Positions 47,537 through 56,422 are shown, counted from the stretch's first letter. The stretch: DNA of 64,000 bases from Clostridiaceae bacterium (GCA_012728015.1 JAAYFY010000048.1:19548-83547), one strand, 5' to 3'. Made by a program: numbers and translations. The notes: generated by a model not told the origin, from the sequence alone.

Positions 47537-48142
47537 CTATATGTCCATGAGGTGGTACCCGCATGCGTCAACCACCTCTGTACCGTTATAGGTAATGGAT
47601 CGCGGCGCGCGTCCGTATTTTCTGTGCATGTGGCCGTGGATCATGAGCCTGGGCCGGTATTTGTCCAGGAGCTCCACAAAACACTTAAAACCTGTATGGC
47701 AGAGATCTTTATCATCGGTTATGCTGTATGCCGGCGCATGGGTAACAAGGATGTCGAAGCCCTTGTAAGCCCTGATTTTCCTTTCCAGTTTCCGTATGCG
47801 CCTGGCCATTTGTTTTTCAGTGTACTGCCAGGGAGGTACGCTGTGGTATGGGTTATTGTTGTATTTCATGCTGCCCCCCAGGCCTACGATCCGCATCCCT
47901 TTGTATTCAACAATCATGTCCTCAATACAGTAGCAGCCTTCAGGAGGGTTTATCGCGTAGCCCGTGTCATGGTTTCCGTGCACATAGAACAGGGGGGCCT
48001 TAATCATTGTGATCAGAAAGGACAGGTATTGGCTTTTCAGATCCCCGCAAGAGATGATCAGATCAACCCCCTCAAACCTTGATGCGTCAAAGTGGTCCCA
48101 GATATATTCGCTTTCGGTATCAGCTACCGCTAAAATTTGCAT
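47537..48142 (-). CDS. Calcineurin-type metallophosphoesterase
   Basis: 201 residues. Metallophosphatase motifs are in order: VADTES (the first Asp-His pair is altered to D-T-E), ISCGDLKSQYLSF (GD-x-x), YVHGNHDTGY (GNHD), THAPAYS and IHGHMHRKYG (GHxH). The protein is short and cytosolic, of the YfcE/Icc-like group. Substrate unknown; cyclic nucleotide or phosphodiester cleavage is the general activity. The start is ATG 48142 with AGGAGG seven bases upstream; the frame is open 35 codons further without a site. It converges with the BMP gene, three bases between stops, with no terminator visible. Confidence 0.88.
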   Translation of the reverse strand: MQILAVADTESEYIWDHFDASRFEGVDLIISCGDLKSQYLSFLITMIKAPLFYVHGNHDTGYAINPPEGCYCIEDMIVEYKGMRIVGLGGSMKYNNNPYHSVPPWQYTEKQMARRIRKLERKIRAYKGFDILVTHAPAYSITDDKDLCHTGFKCFVELLDKYRPRLMIHGHMHRKYGRAPRSITYNGTEVVDACGYHLMDI

Positions 48143-48176
48143 GTCATGCCTCCTGTAACCGCAAAGGAAAAAGCAC

Positions 48177-48205
48177 TTTAAATGCCCGTGCAGCTTTAGT
48201 ATAAT
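48177..48205 (+). promoter_or_regulatory. Possible promoter of hom-hisI-hisE
   Basis: TTTAAA (48177-48182), 17 bases, perfect TATAAT (48200-48205), with a second TATAAT three bases later (48208-48213). The -35 match is weak. The following ~190-nt leader has several small stems: ACCCT-GA-AGGGT near 48323, GCCCCGCGGGGC near 48366-48377, and GCAGG ... CCTGC around it. No T-box or riboswitch consensus could be confirmed. Confidence 0.5.
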
Positions 48206-48411
48206 GGTATAATAACCGGAAGAGAATTCTGAATCACGGGAGGTCATTATGTCCGCCCATTTTGGCGGGATTGCCGCAATGGGGCATAATAGGCCTTAAA
48301 CATTTATATGTATCATTTTTACCCTGAAGGGTAGGCAATAAAACAGCAGGATGGATGAGCCGCGTGCCCCGCGGGGCGAGGACCTGCTAAAGAAGGGGTT
48401 ATGAAGGATCT

Positions 48412-49680
48412 ATGAAGAAGGTTAAGATTGGGTTATTGGGGCTGGGAACCGTTGGAAGCGGTGTGCTTAAGGTTCTGAGGCAAAACGCCGGGATGATCCG
48501 AAGGCGGGAAGGCCTGGATATTGAAATAGGCCGGGTGCTGGTAAGGGATAAATCCAAGAAGCGTCCCGTGGAGGTTGATCCCTCAATCCTGACCACTGAG
48601 GCAGAGGTAATCCTGAACGATCCTGAGATTGAATTGATAGCCGAGTTCATGGGAGGAGAGGAACCTGCGTTTACCTATATCCGGGAAGCCCTCAAGAAAG
48701 GGAAGTCGGTGGTAACCGCCAACAAGGAGGTAATCGCCAAGCATTGGTATGAACTGGAACGGGAGGCTGAGAAGAGCGGCGCGGGCCTTTACTTTGAGGC
48801 CAGCGTTGCCGGAGGTATTCCTATCATAAAAACCATCAAGCGTTCCCTCCAGGCGAACCATATCCTGAAGTTCATGGGGATTATCAACGGAACCACAAAC
48901 TATATCCTGACAAGGATGTCGGAGGAGGGTTCAGATTTTTGGACCGTGCTGAAGGATGCCCAGAGGCTGGGTTATGCTGAGCCCGACCCGACCGCTGACA
49001 TAGAGGGTCTGGACGCGAAATTCAAGCTTTCCATCCTTTCCACCATATGCTTCAGAAATATGGTGCCCCTGGAACATATCTTCTGTGAGGGTATTACCAG
49101 GGTGACCGCGGAGGATATCACCTATGCGCGGCAAATGGGTTACGGAATAAAACTCCTGGCCATAGCGAAGAAAAATGGCGACAGGATCGAGGCGAGGGTC
49201 CACCCCACCTTCATCCCGCTCACGCATCCACTTTGTGCTGTCAGGGATTCTTACAACGCCATCTTCCTTGAAGGGGACGCTGTGGGAAGCCTCATGTTCT
49301 ACGGCAGGGGCGCGGGGGACCTTCCCACTGCAAGCGCCATAGTGTCGGATATCATCACAGCCTGCCAGAACAAGGACGGGCACCATCACAGGACAGGGAT
49401 GGACGAGGAAGAAATTATATTTGAGCGGAACTGGGTTTCCAGGTATTATGTCCGGATGCTGGTCTGCGACAAGCCCGGGGTTCTTGGAGTGATCGCCGGA
49501 TTGTTCGGGAAAAACTGTGTGAGCCTGGAGTCTGTGATACAGACCACCAGGGGTGACGACGCAAACCTGATCTTTATCACCCATGAGGCCCAGGAGCAGT
49601 CCATGATGCGGGCGTTGGAGGACATGAGGGGTTGTGATGTCATTTCTTCCATTGAAAGCGTTATAAGGGTGGAAAGATAG
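48412..49680 (+). CDS. hom: Homoserine dehydrogenase
   Basis: 422 residues. It reduces aspartate semialdehyde to homoserine, the branch to threonine and methionine. The N-terminal NAD(P) fold shows [12 protein letters not shown] (residues ~6-17). [11 protein letters not shown] and [15 protein letters not shown] are signatures of the catalytic domain, with the conserved Lys in ANKE. A C-terminal ACT domain ([28 protein letters not shown], ~350-420) indicates feedback control, usually by threonine. The start is ATG 48412 behind GAAGGATC. thrB and thrC are not next to it; hisI and hisE follow instead, at 11-base spacing. Confidence 0.96.
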   Translation: MKKVKIGLLGLGTVGSGVLKVLRQNAGMIRRREGLDIEIGRVLVRDKSKKRPVEVDPSILTTEAEVILNDPEIELIAEFMGGEEPAFTYIREALKKGKSVVTANKEVIAKHWYELEREAEKSGAGLYFEASVAGGIPIIKTIKRSLQANHILKFMGIINGTTNYILTRMSEEGSDFWTVLKDAQRLGYAEPDPTADIEGLDAKFKLSILSTICFRNMVPLEHIFCEGITRVTAEDITYARQMGYGIKLLAIAKKNGDRIEARVHPTFIPLTHPLCAVRDSYNAIFLEGDAVGSLMFYGRGAGDLPTASAIVSDIITACQNKDGHHHRTGMDEEEIIFERNWVSRYYVRMLVCDKPGVLGVIAGLFGKNCVSLESVIQTTRGDDANLIFITHEAQEQSMMRALEDMRGCDVISSIESVIRVER

Positions 49681-49691
49681 GAGGATGGGGC

Positions 49692-50024
49692 ATGAACCAA
49701 TCGGTGCTGCCGGACAGAATAAAATGGAATGACCGGGGGCTTATCCCCGCCATTGCCCAGGATGGTGATACCGGAGAAGTGCTGATGCTGGCGTGGATGA
49801 ACAGGGAAGCCCTGGAAAAGACCCTGGCCACCCGTGATGTTACATACTACAGCAGGAGCCGCCAATGCCTATGGACCAAGGGTGAAACGTCGGGGAACTG
49901 CCAACGCCTTGTCTCAATCTTCTTGGACTGTGACATGGATACGGTCCTGCTGAAGGTCAAGCAGACAGGACCCGCGTGCCATACCGGCAAAAGAACCTGC
50001 TTCTTTAACGAGATCGAAGTATAA
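49692..50024 (+). CDS. hisI: Phosphoribosyl-AMP cyclohydrolase
   Basis: 110 residues; third step of histidine synthesis, opening the adenine ring of PR-AMP. Conserved segments are [35 protein letters not shown] and the metal-binding [21 protein letters not shown] with its Asp triad and cysteines. It is separate from, not fused to, HisE. It lies between hom and hisE in one apparent unit. No other his genes are in the window. Confidence 0.95.
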   Translation: MNQSVLPDRIKWNDRGLIPAIAQDGDTGEVLMLAWMNREALEKTLATRDVTYYSRSRQCLWTKGETSGNCQRLVSIFLDCDMDTVLLKVKQTGPACHTGKRTCFFNEIEV

Positions 50025-50036
50025 GGAGGCCCCGTC

Positions 50037-50324
50037 ATGATAGAACCGTTTTCCATACTTGAGGAAGTTTATCAGGTGGTTTCAGACAGAAAAATCAATC
50101 CGAAGGAAGGATCATATACCAATTACCTTTTTAACGAAGGGATAGACAAGATCTGCAAGAAGATAGGGGAGGAGGCCGCCGAGGTGATCATCGGCGCGAA
50201 GAATAACAACCACGACGAGATACGCTATGAGATAGCCGACCTGGTATATCATCTCATCGTGCTCATGGTCGACAGGGGCCTTACCTGGGATGACATATGC
50301 CAGGAATTGCGTAAGAGAAGATAA
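50037..50324 (+). CDS. hisE: Phosphoribosyl-ATP pyrophosphatase
   Basis: 95 residues; second step of histidine synthesis, a MazG-like all-alpha pyrophosphatase. SYTNYLFNEGIDKICKKIGEEAAEVIIGAKN carries the metal-binding EExxE-type motif, and YEIADLVYHLIVLMVDRGLTW the second acidic motif. ATG 50037 follows AAGGAGG at short spacing. A hairpin with T-run follows. Confidence 0.95.
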   Translation: MIEPFSILEEVYQVVSDRKINPKEGSYTNYLFNEGIDKICKKIGEEAAEVIIGAKNNNHDEIRYEIADLVYHLIVLMVDRGLTWDDICQELRKRR

Positions 50325-50350
50325 CTGAAGCGAATATAGGCATATTTTAA

Positions 50351-50375
50351 ATAACTGCCTTATAGAGGCAGTTAT
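50351..50375 (+). terminator. Hairpin after hisE, probable terminator
   Basis: ATAACTGCCT, loop TATAG, AGGCAGTTAT then TTTT: a perfect 10-bp stem 26 bases after the hisE stop. It is also the left member of the hairpin pair described next. Confidence 0.75.
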
Positions 50376-50538
50376 TTTCGTAGCCGACTTCGTCAGCGTT
50401 GGTATAGGAGATCTCACCGACCTCATGATCTTGGCCCGCGGGATGACGGTTACCCAATACGACCGGTGTTCGTGCCAAGACAGATCTTATCGCAATATAA
50501 ACGTATATTAGGATAACTGCCCTCATACGGGCAGTTAT
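50351..50538. repeat. 188-bp segment bounded by two matching hairpins
   Basis: The left hairpin (50351-50375) and the right hairpin ATAACTGCCC (50513-50522) with GGGCAGTTAT (50529-50538) share the core ATAACTGCC ... GGCAGTTAT. The ~135 bases between them contain no gene. A minus-strand frame through it (VGEISYTNADEVGYEN) has no ribosome binding site. The arrangement resembles a tiny non-autonomous element or a duplicated terminator. Confidence 0.45.
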
Positions 50539-50581
50539 TCTGATATAACCACTAAATAATAACATTTTATCAAAATTTATA

Positions 50582-50610
50582 TTGATAAATATAAAATATA
50601 CTGGTACAAT
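50582..50610 (+). promoter_or_regulatory. Strong promoter of the Tad-like operon
   Basis: TTGATA (50582-50587), 17 bases, TACAAT (50605-50610) with the extended -10 TG at 50602-50603. It lies 37 bases before the kinase start, giving a short leader. It is the only promoter recognised before 61 kb, so the whole cluster is probably one transcript. Confidence 0.8.
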
Positions 50611-50646
50611 AGTTAATTGTAAATACATACATATTTATGGTGCAAA

Positions 50647-52083
50647 ATGAAACAAGGAGAAATAATAGGGCTGAAATATAGGATATTGAAACCGATAGGC
50701 CAGGGAGGAAGCTCTACGGTTTATCTCGGGGAGAACACTGTCCTGTCCAACCCTTGGGCTATCAAGGCCATTGAAAAGGATGGCCCCTCTGCCATGGATG
50801 AGATGCGGGAGATAAACATGCTGAAGAGCCTGAATCACCCCATGCTCCCAAGAATAGCCGACCTTTGCGAAGATGAGAGGTACATCTATATTATCATGGA
50901 CTATATTGAAGGGGAAACGCTGTCCGAGGTAATAAAAGCCGAGGGAAAGATCCGGGAACCGCGCCTTACAGACTGGGCAAAACAGTTATGCGATGTCCTG
51001 ATCTATCTCCATTCCAGGCAGCCTCCCGTGATTTACCGCGACATGAAACCCTCCAATATCATCCTCGGTAAAAACGGAAGGCTGTACCTGGTGGATTTCG
51101 GCACAGCCAAATCCTACAAGGAGCAGGCGCTGGAGGATACCGTCTACATAGGAACGCAGGGCTATGCGGCGCCGGAGCAGTTCGGATCGGGTAAATCCGA
51201 TGAAAGGACAGATCTGTATAATATGGGAATGACCCTCTTCCACCTGGCAACCGGCATACATCCGGCACAGGCTGCCCATGATGAGATTGAGGATATCTTG
51301 CGGCAGAATGGCATATCGCATGGCTTTTCATCATTTATTAATAATCTTGTCAGGCATGATCCTTCAAAACGTATCGGGGATGCCGGGACCTGCCTGGTTC
51401 TGCTGGACCGTATGGATAGCCCGCAGCGTCCTGGAACGGCGTCAGCGTGTCATAGCCTTTATGCGGGACGCCTGACAATAGGCGTTGCCGGTGTTGTCCA
51501 CGGTATCGGCGCCACATTTACGGCACTGTGCCTTGCCAACTACTTCGCGTCCATGGGGCATAGGACGGCGTTTGTCGATTACTGCGCCAATGGCGACCTG
51601 GCCCGCCTGGAAGCCATCATGCACAGGAGCAGCAGGGTTACCTATGCCGATGAGAAGAGCTTTGTGGCAGACGGAATCACCTATTTCAGGGATGGAAGAA
51701 CCGCCCTGGGCAAACCAGCCCGGGGTTTTGGCAGAGTATTGTGCGACTTTGGCTGCCTGCGTGACGAAAAGGCGGTTTCCGAGTTCAACCGGTCAGACAT
51801 CAGGCTGGTCATATGCCCGCCGGCCGATTGGAAGCTTGCCCTTATAGACGATTACATAGCACGGATGAGCCCATATGATCCCAACCGTGAATGGATTTAC
51901 GCTTTCCCAAGCTTCGGAAAGGCTGATAAAAAACATATCAAAAAAACACTCAAGACAAATAATGTTCTGTTTTTCCCGCACATTTCAAATCCCTACAGCC
52001 AAAATAAAAATGAACAAAAGAGTATCCAGGCCGTTCTCAAGGAAGCCATGCCCATGTCGGGAATTATGCCCGTATTGAGGTGA
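50647..52083 (+). CDS. Ser/Thr protein kinase fused to a TadZ/MinD-like domain
   Basis: 478 residues. The N-terminal Hanks-type kinase (1-~260) has every catalytic element: GQGGSSTVYLG loop (18-28), Lys40 in WAIK, Glu55 of helix C, Tyr-Arg-Asp132 with Asn137 (YRDMKPSN), DFG (150-152) and APE (175-177). There is no membrane span and no PASTA or sensor domain. From ~275 a SIMIBI-type fold begins (RLTIGVAGVVHGIGATFTALCLANYFASMGHRTAFVDYC), but its P-loop GVVHGIGAT lacks the Walker lysines, so nucleotide binding is doubtful. In Tad systems TadZ localises the pilus machine, so the kinase may be tethered to the assembly site. This is inference. The ribosome binding site is weak. It is first gene of the operon. 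Confidence 0.85.
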   Translation: MKQGEIIGLKYRILKPIGQGGSSTVYLGENTVLSNPWAIKAIEKDGPSAMDEMREINMLKSLNHPMLPRIADLCEDERYIYIIMDYIEGETLSEVIKAEGKIREPRLTDWAKQLCDVLIYLHSRQPPVIYRDMKPSNIILGKNGRLYLVDFGTAKSYKEQALEDTVYIGTQGYAAPEQFGSGKSDERTDLYNMGMTLFHLATGIHPAQAAHDEIEDILRQNGISHGFSSFINNLVRHDPSKRIGDAGTCLVLLDRMDSPQRPGTASACHSLYAGRLTIGVAGVVHGIGATFTALCLANYFASMGHRTAFVDYCANGDLARLEAIMHRSSRVTYADEKSFVADGITYFRDGRTALGKPARGFGRVLCDFGCLRDEKAVSEFNRSDIRLVICPPADWKLALIDDYIARMSPYDPNREWIYAFPSFGKADKKHIKKTLKTNNVLFFPHISNPYSQNKNEQKSIQAVLKEAMPMSGIMPVLR

Positions 52084-52126
52084 GGCGCAAAAAGCTCTTC
52101 ATATTTTTCCAAAGGAGGGGAGGGCT

Positions 52127-53074
52127 TTGTTCATAAGACCCCGCCGCTTTCGTATAATCCTCGCTTTTATGCTTGGACTTGGGGTATCAGTGGTATTGCT
52201 CATTGGCGGCTACTTCTATTACAGGTCAAACCTGTCGCTGTTGCAATCCGAAATGAAGGCGCAGGCCATGGAGGAAGCCCGTCAAGCATTCAACGAAGAG
52301 TATCCCATGTCGCTCGCCTATGTCTTCCGGCAGGATAAAAAAGCCGGGGAGTCCATTTCGGACACCGATCTGGAACCTGCCGAGGTGAACGCCAGGGCTA
52401 TTCCTGCCGATGCGGTCCTGTCCATTGAGGAGGCTGCGGGAATGGTCATGCGGTGCGATATCACAAAAAACACCGTCGTAACGAGGTCCCTGTTCTATTC
52501 CAGGGAAGATTTTCCCGATGATCTAAGGCTGATTGAGTACACGGTGATAAACCTTCCCGGCAACCTGGAGACAGGCGGCTTCATCGATGTGAGGATCATG
52601 TTCCCCAATGGTCTGGACTATATCATACTCTCAAAGAAAAAAGTGATAGACCTATGGCGTGATGAGGGAAGGCGCGACAACCTGATCCGCCTGCACATGA
52701 CCGAGGAGGAGATACTTAGGATGTCCAGCGCCATTGTTGACGCAAGCCTTGTGGAAGGTTCCATCCTTTACGCGGTCCAGTATGTGGCGCCCGATATCCA
52801 GAAAGGGGCCGCAAAAACCTATCCGGCCAACCTTGAGGTTTTGGAGCTCATACGGACCAACCCCAACATTGTGAGCCATGCCATTGAAACGCTGGAAGCA
52901 AGAAACCGGCTGAGTTTCGAAAAACGCATGGACCAGGACTTTATACTGTCCGGCCGGCGCGGTGTATTCGGGGAAACAGGCGAAGACCATCCGCTTTTCC
53001 CGGAGATCGATGCCGGTGAAAACGGCGACGAAAAAGACACGTCCCAGGGGGACGACATTAACGTCAGCCTGTAG
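52127..53074 (+). CDS. CpaB/RcpC-like SAF-domain membrane protein
   Basis: 315 residues with one N-terminal membrane span (IILAFMLGLGVSVVLLIGGYFYY, ~9-31), so the bulk is outside the membrane. A coiled stretch (LLQSEMKAQAMEEARQAFNEE) is followed by a SAF-like part: AYVFRQDKKAGESISDTDLEPAEVNARAIP ... RCDITKNTVVTRSLF, the layout of CpaB/RcpC pilus assembly proteins. VINLPGNLETGGFIDVRIMFPNG resembles their RcpC core. In Gram-positives, which have no outer-membrane secretin, it may act at the wall. The start is TTG 52127 with AAAGGAGGGG upstream. The C-terminal ~35 residues are acidic. Confidence 0.75.
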   Translation: MFIRPRRFRIILAFMLGLGVSVVLLIGGYFYYRSNLSLLQSEMKAQAMEEARQAFNEEYPMSLAYVFRQDKKAGESISDTDLEPAEVNARAIPADAVLSIEEAAGMVMRCDITKNTVVTRSLFYSREDFPDDLRLIEYTVINLPGNLETGGFIDVRIMFPNGLDYIILSKKKVIDLWRDEGRRDNLIRLHMTEEEILRMSSAIVDASLVEGSILYAVQYVAPDIQKGAAKTYPANLEVLELIRTNPNIVSHAIETLEARNRLSFEKRMDQDFILSGRRGVFGETGEDHPLFPEIDAGENGDEKDTSQGDDINVSL

Positions 53075-53085
53075 GAGGGTGTGGC

Positions 53086-53754
53086 ATGAGGATTGTATTT
53101 CTGGGATTTCCTTCCGAAAGCAAGAAGATACTGCTTATGAGCATGGCACGGATATTATCTGTCGGTCATACCGTCAAAATATTCACTTCATGCCGGTATG
53201 ATTATGACGAGAGCCGCAGGGATGTATACGATTTCTGCGGGATTGAGATACATAATTTTGGTGACGGGGACAGCCTTAAACAGGTCCTGGAATCCAACCC
53301 CTGCGACTATGCGCTGATTGATACCTATTTGGCGCTTGACGCGGGCCATGATGTGAAACTGGCATCATTACTGCAGGCTGAAAGGTCATCATTCGAACAG
53401 ACGGCGGAGCAGACCAGGGTCTTGCTGAAACAATATCCATTTACCGACATCTGTCTCATATTCTACGATGTCCACGAATACTGCAGGATCAGCCCGAAAT
53501 TCCTTGAAAAGCTATATCATCGCAGAATTCCCGACTCTGTCAACGTTACCAGGAGCTTTGCCCTGTATTTCGAGGAGCAGAACGCCGCTGCGCTTCTTGA
53601 GTGCCTTTTCGAGGAAAGGCTGGTTATAAAAAGGTTCTCGCGGGTGTGGAAGGCACAGGTTCTGAATATCCTCGGCAGCCTCACGGGAATTGAGGCAAAG
53701 GAGTTGAAGGGATACATGAAAAAGGCGGAAAGGATGAGGCAGGTTTGCAGATAG
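53086..53754 (+). CDS. Unknown protein of the Tad-like operon (222 residues)
   Basis: Not recognised. Alpha/beta pattern starting with a buried strand and loop (MRIVFLGFPSESKKILLMSMARIL), then HTVKIFTSC, CDYALIDTYLAL, and TDICLIFYDVHEYCRISPKFLEKLY. It could be a highly diverged Rossmann- or SIMIBI-like fold with no nucleotide-binding motif. The C-terminal ~55 residues are basic and helical. No membrane span. It sits between the CpaB-like gene and the TadZ-like gene, overlapping the latter by ten bases, which supports a role in the same machine. GGAGG is present upstream of ATG 53086. Confidence 0.65.
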   Translation: MRIVFLGFPSESKKILLMSMARILSVGHTVKIFTSCRYDYDESRRDVYDFCGIEIHNFGDGDSLKQVLESNPCDYALIDTYLALDAGHDVKLASLLQAERSSFEQTAEQTRVLLKQYPFTDICLIFYDVHEYCRISPKFLEKLYHRRIPDSVNVTRSFALYFEEQNAAALLECLFEERLVIKRFSRVWKAQVLNILGSLTGIEAKELKGYMKKAERMRQVCR

Positions 53755-54551
53755 CGTTTTGGTCAAACATGCACGGGCAGGCGGCCGTAACGGCCAACGC
53801 GGCGGCCGTTTCCTGCATCATAGCGCAGAAAAAATCCTACAGGGTCCTGTTAGCTCATAACCATATAAAGCTGAACTCCCTGGAGCATTATCTTTTGAGA
53901 AAACGGGAGCAGGCGGCCATCAGGATGTTGGATTATTCCAACTGTGGGGTGGACGCTCTCGTACGCCTTTATAAAAACGGGAGGCTCCGTGCTGAAATGA
54001 TCCCCGATTACACCTGGTCACTGATGAAGGACCACGGCCTGGACCTGCTGTTTGGGAGCGAAAAAAGGGAGAATCTGCGATCAGACAGCCAAAACCTTTT
54101 GTTGGACATCTTCCAGTGTGCCAGGGAATCCTATGACCTGGTGATACTTGATTTACACAGTGGGCTTGAGGGAGCAAACAGCCGGAAGCTCCTGGAAACC
54201 TCGGACATAATCGTTTGCTGCCTAAGCCAGAACCGAAGCCTGCTGGAGGATTTTTGCAGGACGATGGACGAGAATCCGCTTCTAAAAGCAAAGAGAGCTG
54301 CCTTCGTAATATCGCGGTATGAACCGTCATCCTCGCTTACATTGGGGAACCTGGCCCGGGAATACGGTCTGGATAAAAGATCGGTCTTTGCCATCCCGTA
54401 TCATGTGGAGTTCGTGGACGCTTGCAATAACGGGCGGGTGTTTGATTTCATGGCTTATTGTCTGCAGGCCAGGAAGGGAGCCGACCATGCTTTTGCCCAG
54501 GCTTATTCCGGGCTTATCGACTACATGATGAAAGGATGCGTGAAATGCTGA
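53745..54551 (+). CDS. TadZ/CpaE/MinD-like protein with degenerate P-loop
   Basis: 268 residues of SIMIBI-type architecture. The N-terminus MQIAFWSNMHGQAAVTANAAAVSCIIA is positioned like a deviant Walker A (expected KGGxGKT) but has no lysine. A Walker-B-like strand YDLVILDLHSGLEG (~127-140) and DIIVCCLSQNRSLLEDF follow, then a C-terminal helix region as in CpaE/TadZ. TadZ proteins with atypical P-loops are known as pilus localisation factors. The TTG start at 53745 overlaps the preceding gene, and the end overlaps the CpaF-like gene, so all three are translationally linked. Confidence 0.75.
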   Translation: MQIAFWSNMHGQAAVTANAAAVSCIIAQKKSYRVLLAHNHIKLNSLEHYLLRKREQAAIRMLDYSNCGVDALVRLYKNGRLRAEMIPDYTWSLMKDHGLDLLFGSEKRENLRSDSQNLLLDIFQCARESYDLVILDLHSGLEGANSRKLLETSDIIVCCLSQNRSLLEDFCRTMDENPLLKAKRAAFVISRYEPSSSLTLGNLAREYGLDKRSVFAIPYHVEFVDACNNGRVFDFMAYCLQARKGADHAFAQAYSGLIDYMMKGCVKC

Positions 54552-56422
54552 TAACCGACCTCATCAACGCGCTGTTCATCATTGTTATCCTGGTCCTGCT
54601 GGCGGTCTTCATAGTCCTGTTCCTGAAAAGCCGGAAGGTGAGCGCCGGATTCAGGAAGGACCAGGATGCGTCCAAATACATCATACCCGGCCTGATCGAG
54701 CATATAAAGGAATCCATCAATGCCATTACCAGGGCTAATCTGCTTGAACTGGGGCTTAACGAGGTGGAGTACAAAAAGCAGGCCAATAAGAGGGCAGAGC
54801 TGAAGAAAGCGCTGAAAAACTGCATGCATGGATCAATAGAAGACAAACAGTTTGTCAAGGCTTTCATATATGACATCCTGGGCAGCTATATACCGGGGGA
54901 CAGGTTTGATTGCGCCATCCCCTTCAACAACCCGTTTCTGCTTTCGGTAAAGGAAAAATTCTTCATACTGCTGCACGAGTACAAGAAGCGCCACGGCCCC
55001 GATGCCCTGGCGGCGCTTATAGATGAAAACGGCCTGGACCGTGCAAGGAAGGTTTCCGACGACCATGAAAGCATAGGCTATACCATAACCTGCCGGGATA
55101 TTGAGGACCTCTACAACCGGGTAAGCCCGGTGCTTACCAATGAAGACAAGCTTGAGATCATAGCCCAGGCAGTCTACGAAAAGTACAAGGGCCTTGGGGT
55201 AATCGACGAGATCCGGGACATGAACATAGACGGGGTGTCTGCAGGCGTTTCGGGCGTTACCGACGCGGCCTTTTACGGACCCTCTTTTTACAATTCTTCA
55301 GAACCGGCGAAGAAACTGCCCAGGTCCCATGAGAGCGTCTGGATCTTCTTCAGGGGTAAATCCATCAAGCTGGATTTCCTGGGTTTCGAGGACGAGAAGG
55401 AACTGCGCCGGGTGTGCCAGAACATCTATCGCTACAATAGGGGCGGGCAGCTGTCCGAGGCCACCGGCTACCGAGTGAACGAGATGAAGGACGGAAGCCG
55501 TGTACTGGTAGTGCGGCCTCCGTTTTCTGAATCCTGGGCCTTCTTTGTGAGGAAGTTCCATATCCGCAATGTCACCCTTGAAGGGCTTATTACCGATGAA
55601 GGGGCCGAACTTCCCATAAGCCTTATCAAGTACCTGGTAAAGGGCTGCATGATAACCGCCATTACCGGCCAGCAGGGAAGCGGCAAAACAACCCTTTTAA
55701 TGGCCATGGTCAGGCACATCTATTCAACAATGACCCTCAGGGTCCAGGAGACTGCATTCGAGCTTCATCTGCGGAAGCTCTATCCGGAACGTAATATCCT
55801 CACCTTCTGTGAAACCGATTCCATCTCAGGCCAGGAAGGCCTCGACATACAGAAGAAAACAGACGGCAGCGTCAATATCCTGGGCGAGGTTGCCACCGAT
55901 CCGGTGGCCGCCTGGATGGTACAGATGTCCCAGGTAGCCTCATTGTTCACCCTTTTTACCCATCATGCAAAGACGACCAGGGACCTGGTCTATTCACTTA
56001 GGAACTCGCTTCTGAAGTGCGAGATGTTCACCAATGAGAAGATCGCCGAACAGCAGGTGGTATCGGCCCTTGACTTTGATATCCACCTGGCCAGGGATTT
56101 TAAAGGAAAAAGGTACATAGAAAGAATAACCGAGATTATTGAAACGCCTGCGCAGGAGCCCTATCCCCAGGCGTTCAGGGAGAATCGGACACAGGACGAA
56201 AAGCTTTCTGGCTTTATGGAAACGACCGCGGAGTTCTATGCCAGGATGACCGATAGGTTGAACTTTGAGACGCGGAACATCATCGAGTACCGGGACGGGG
56301 AATACCGTGCCGTAAAGCCTATCAGCCCGGAAAAGGTCCGCCGTATGATGCAGGCCATGTCCCAGGAGGATGCGGAAGCCTTTTCGGGTTTTCTCAAAAA
56401 GAATTGGGGTTTAGCGGGATGA
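54545..56422 (+). CDS. CpaF/TadA-type secretion/pilus ATPase with N-terminal membrane anchor
   Basis: 625 residues. Unusually it begins with a membrane helix (LINALFIIVILVLLAVFIVLF, ~6-27), whereas CpaF/TadA ATPases are normally soluble. Then comes the N-terminal domain (RDIEDLYNRVSPVLTNEDKLEII) and the RecA-like core: Walker A GQQGSGKT (375-382), Glu448 in NILGEVATDP in place of the usual GExRGxEA, and the His-rich LFTLFTHHAKTTRDL like the His box. It would power pilin assembly or export. ATG 54545 is preferred, with AAAGGA eight bases upstream, over ATG 54536. It overlaps the TadZ-like gene by seven bases and the next gene by four. Confidence 0.85.
   Translation: MLITDLINALFIIVILVLLAVFIVLFLKSRKVSAGFRKDQDASKYIIPGLIEHIKESINAITRANLLELGLNEVEYKKQANKRAELKKALKNCMHGSIEDKQFVKAFIYDILGSYIPGDRFDCAIPFNNPFLLSVKEKFFILLHEYKKRHGPDALAALIDENGLDRARKVSDDHESIGYTITCRDIEDLYNRVSPVLTNEDKLEIIAQAVYEKYKGLGVIDEIRDMNIDGVSAGVSGVTDAAFYGPSFYNSSEPAKKLPRSHESVWIFFRGKSIKLDFLGFEDEKELRRVCQNIYRYNRGGQLSEATGYRVNEMKDGSRVLVVRPPFSESWAFFVRKFHIRNVTLEGLITDEGAELPISLIKYLVKGCMITAITGQQGSGKTTLLMAMVRHIYSTMTLRVQETAFELHLRKLYPERNILTFCETDSISGQEGLDIQKKTDGSVNILGEVATDPVAAWMVQMSQVASLFTLFTHHAKTTRDLVYSLRNSLLKCEMFTNEKIAEQQVVSALDFDIHLARDFKGKRYIERITEIIETPAQEPYPQAFRENRTQDEKLSGFMETTAEFYARMTDRLNFETRNIIEYRDGEYRAVKPISPEKVRRMMQAMSQEDAEAFSGFLKKNWGLAG

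Noticed and set aside
48214..48411. T-box or amino-acid riboswitch upstream of hom
   Set aside because: AGGATGG ... GCCGCG near 48350 superficially resembles a T-box, but the AGGGTGGNACCGCG consensus and a following terminator are not present.
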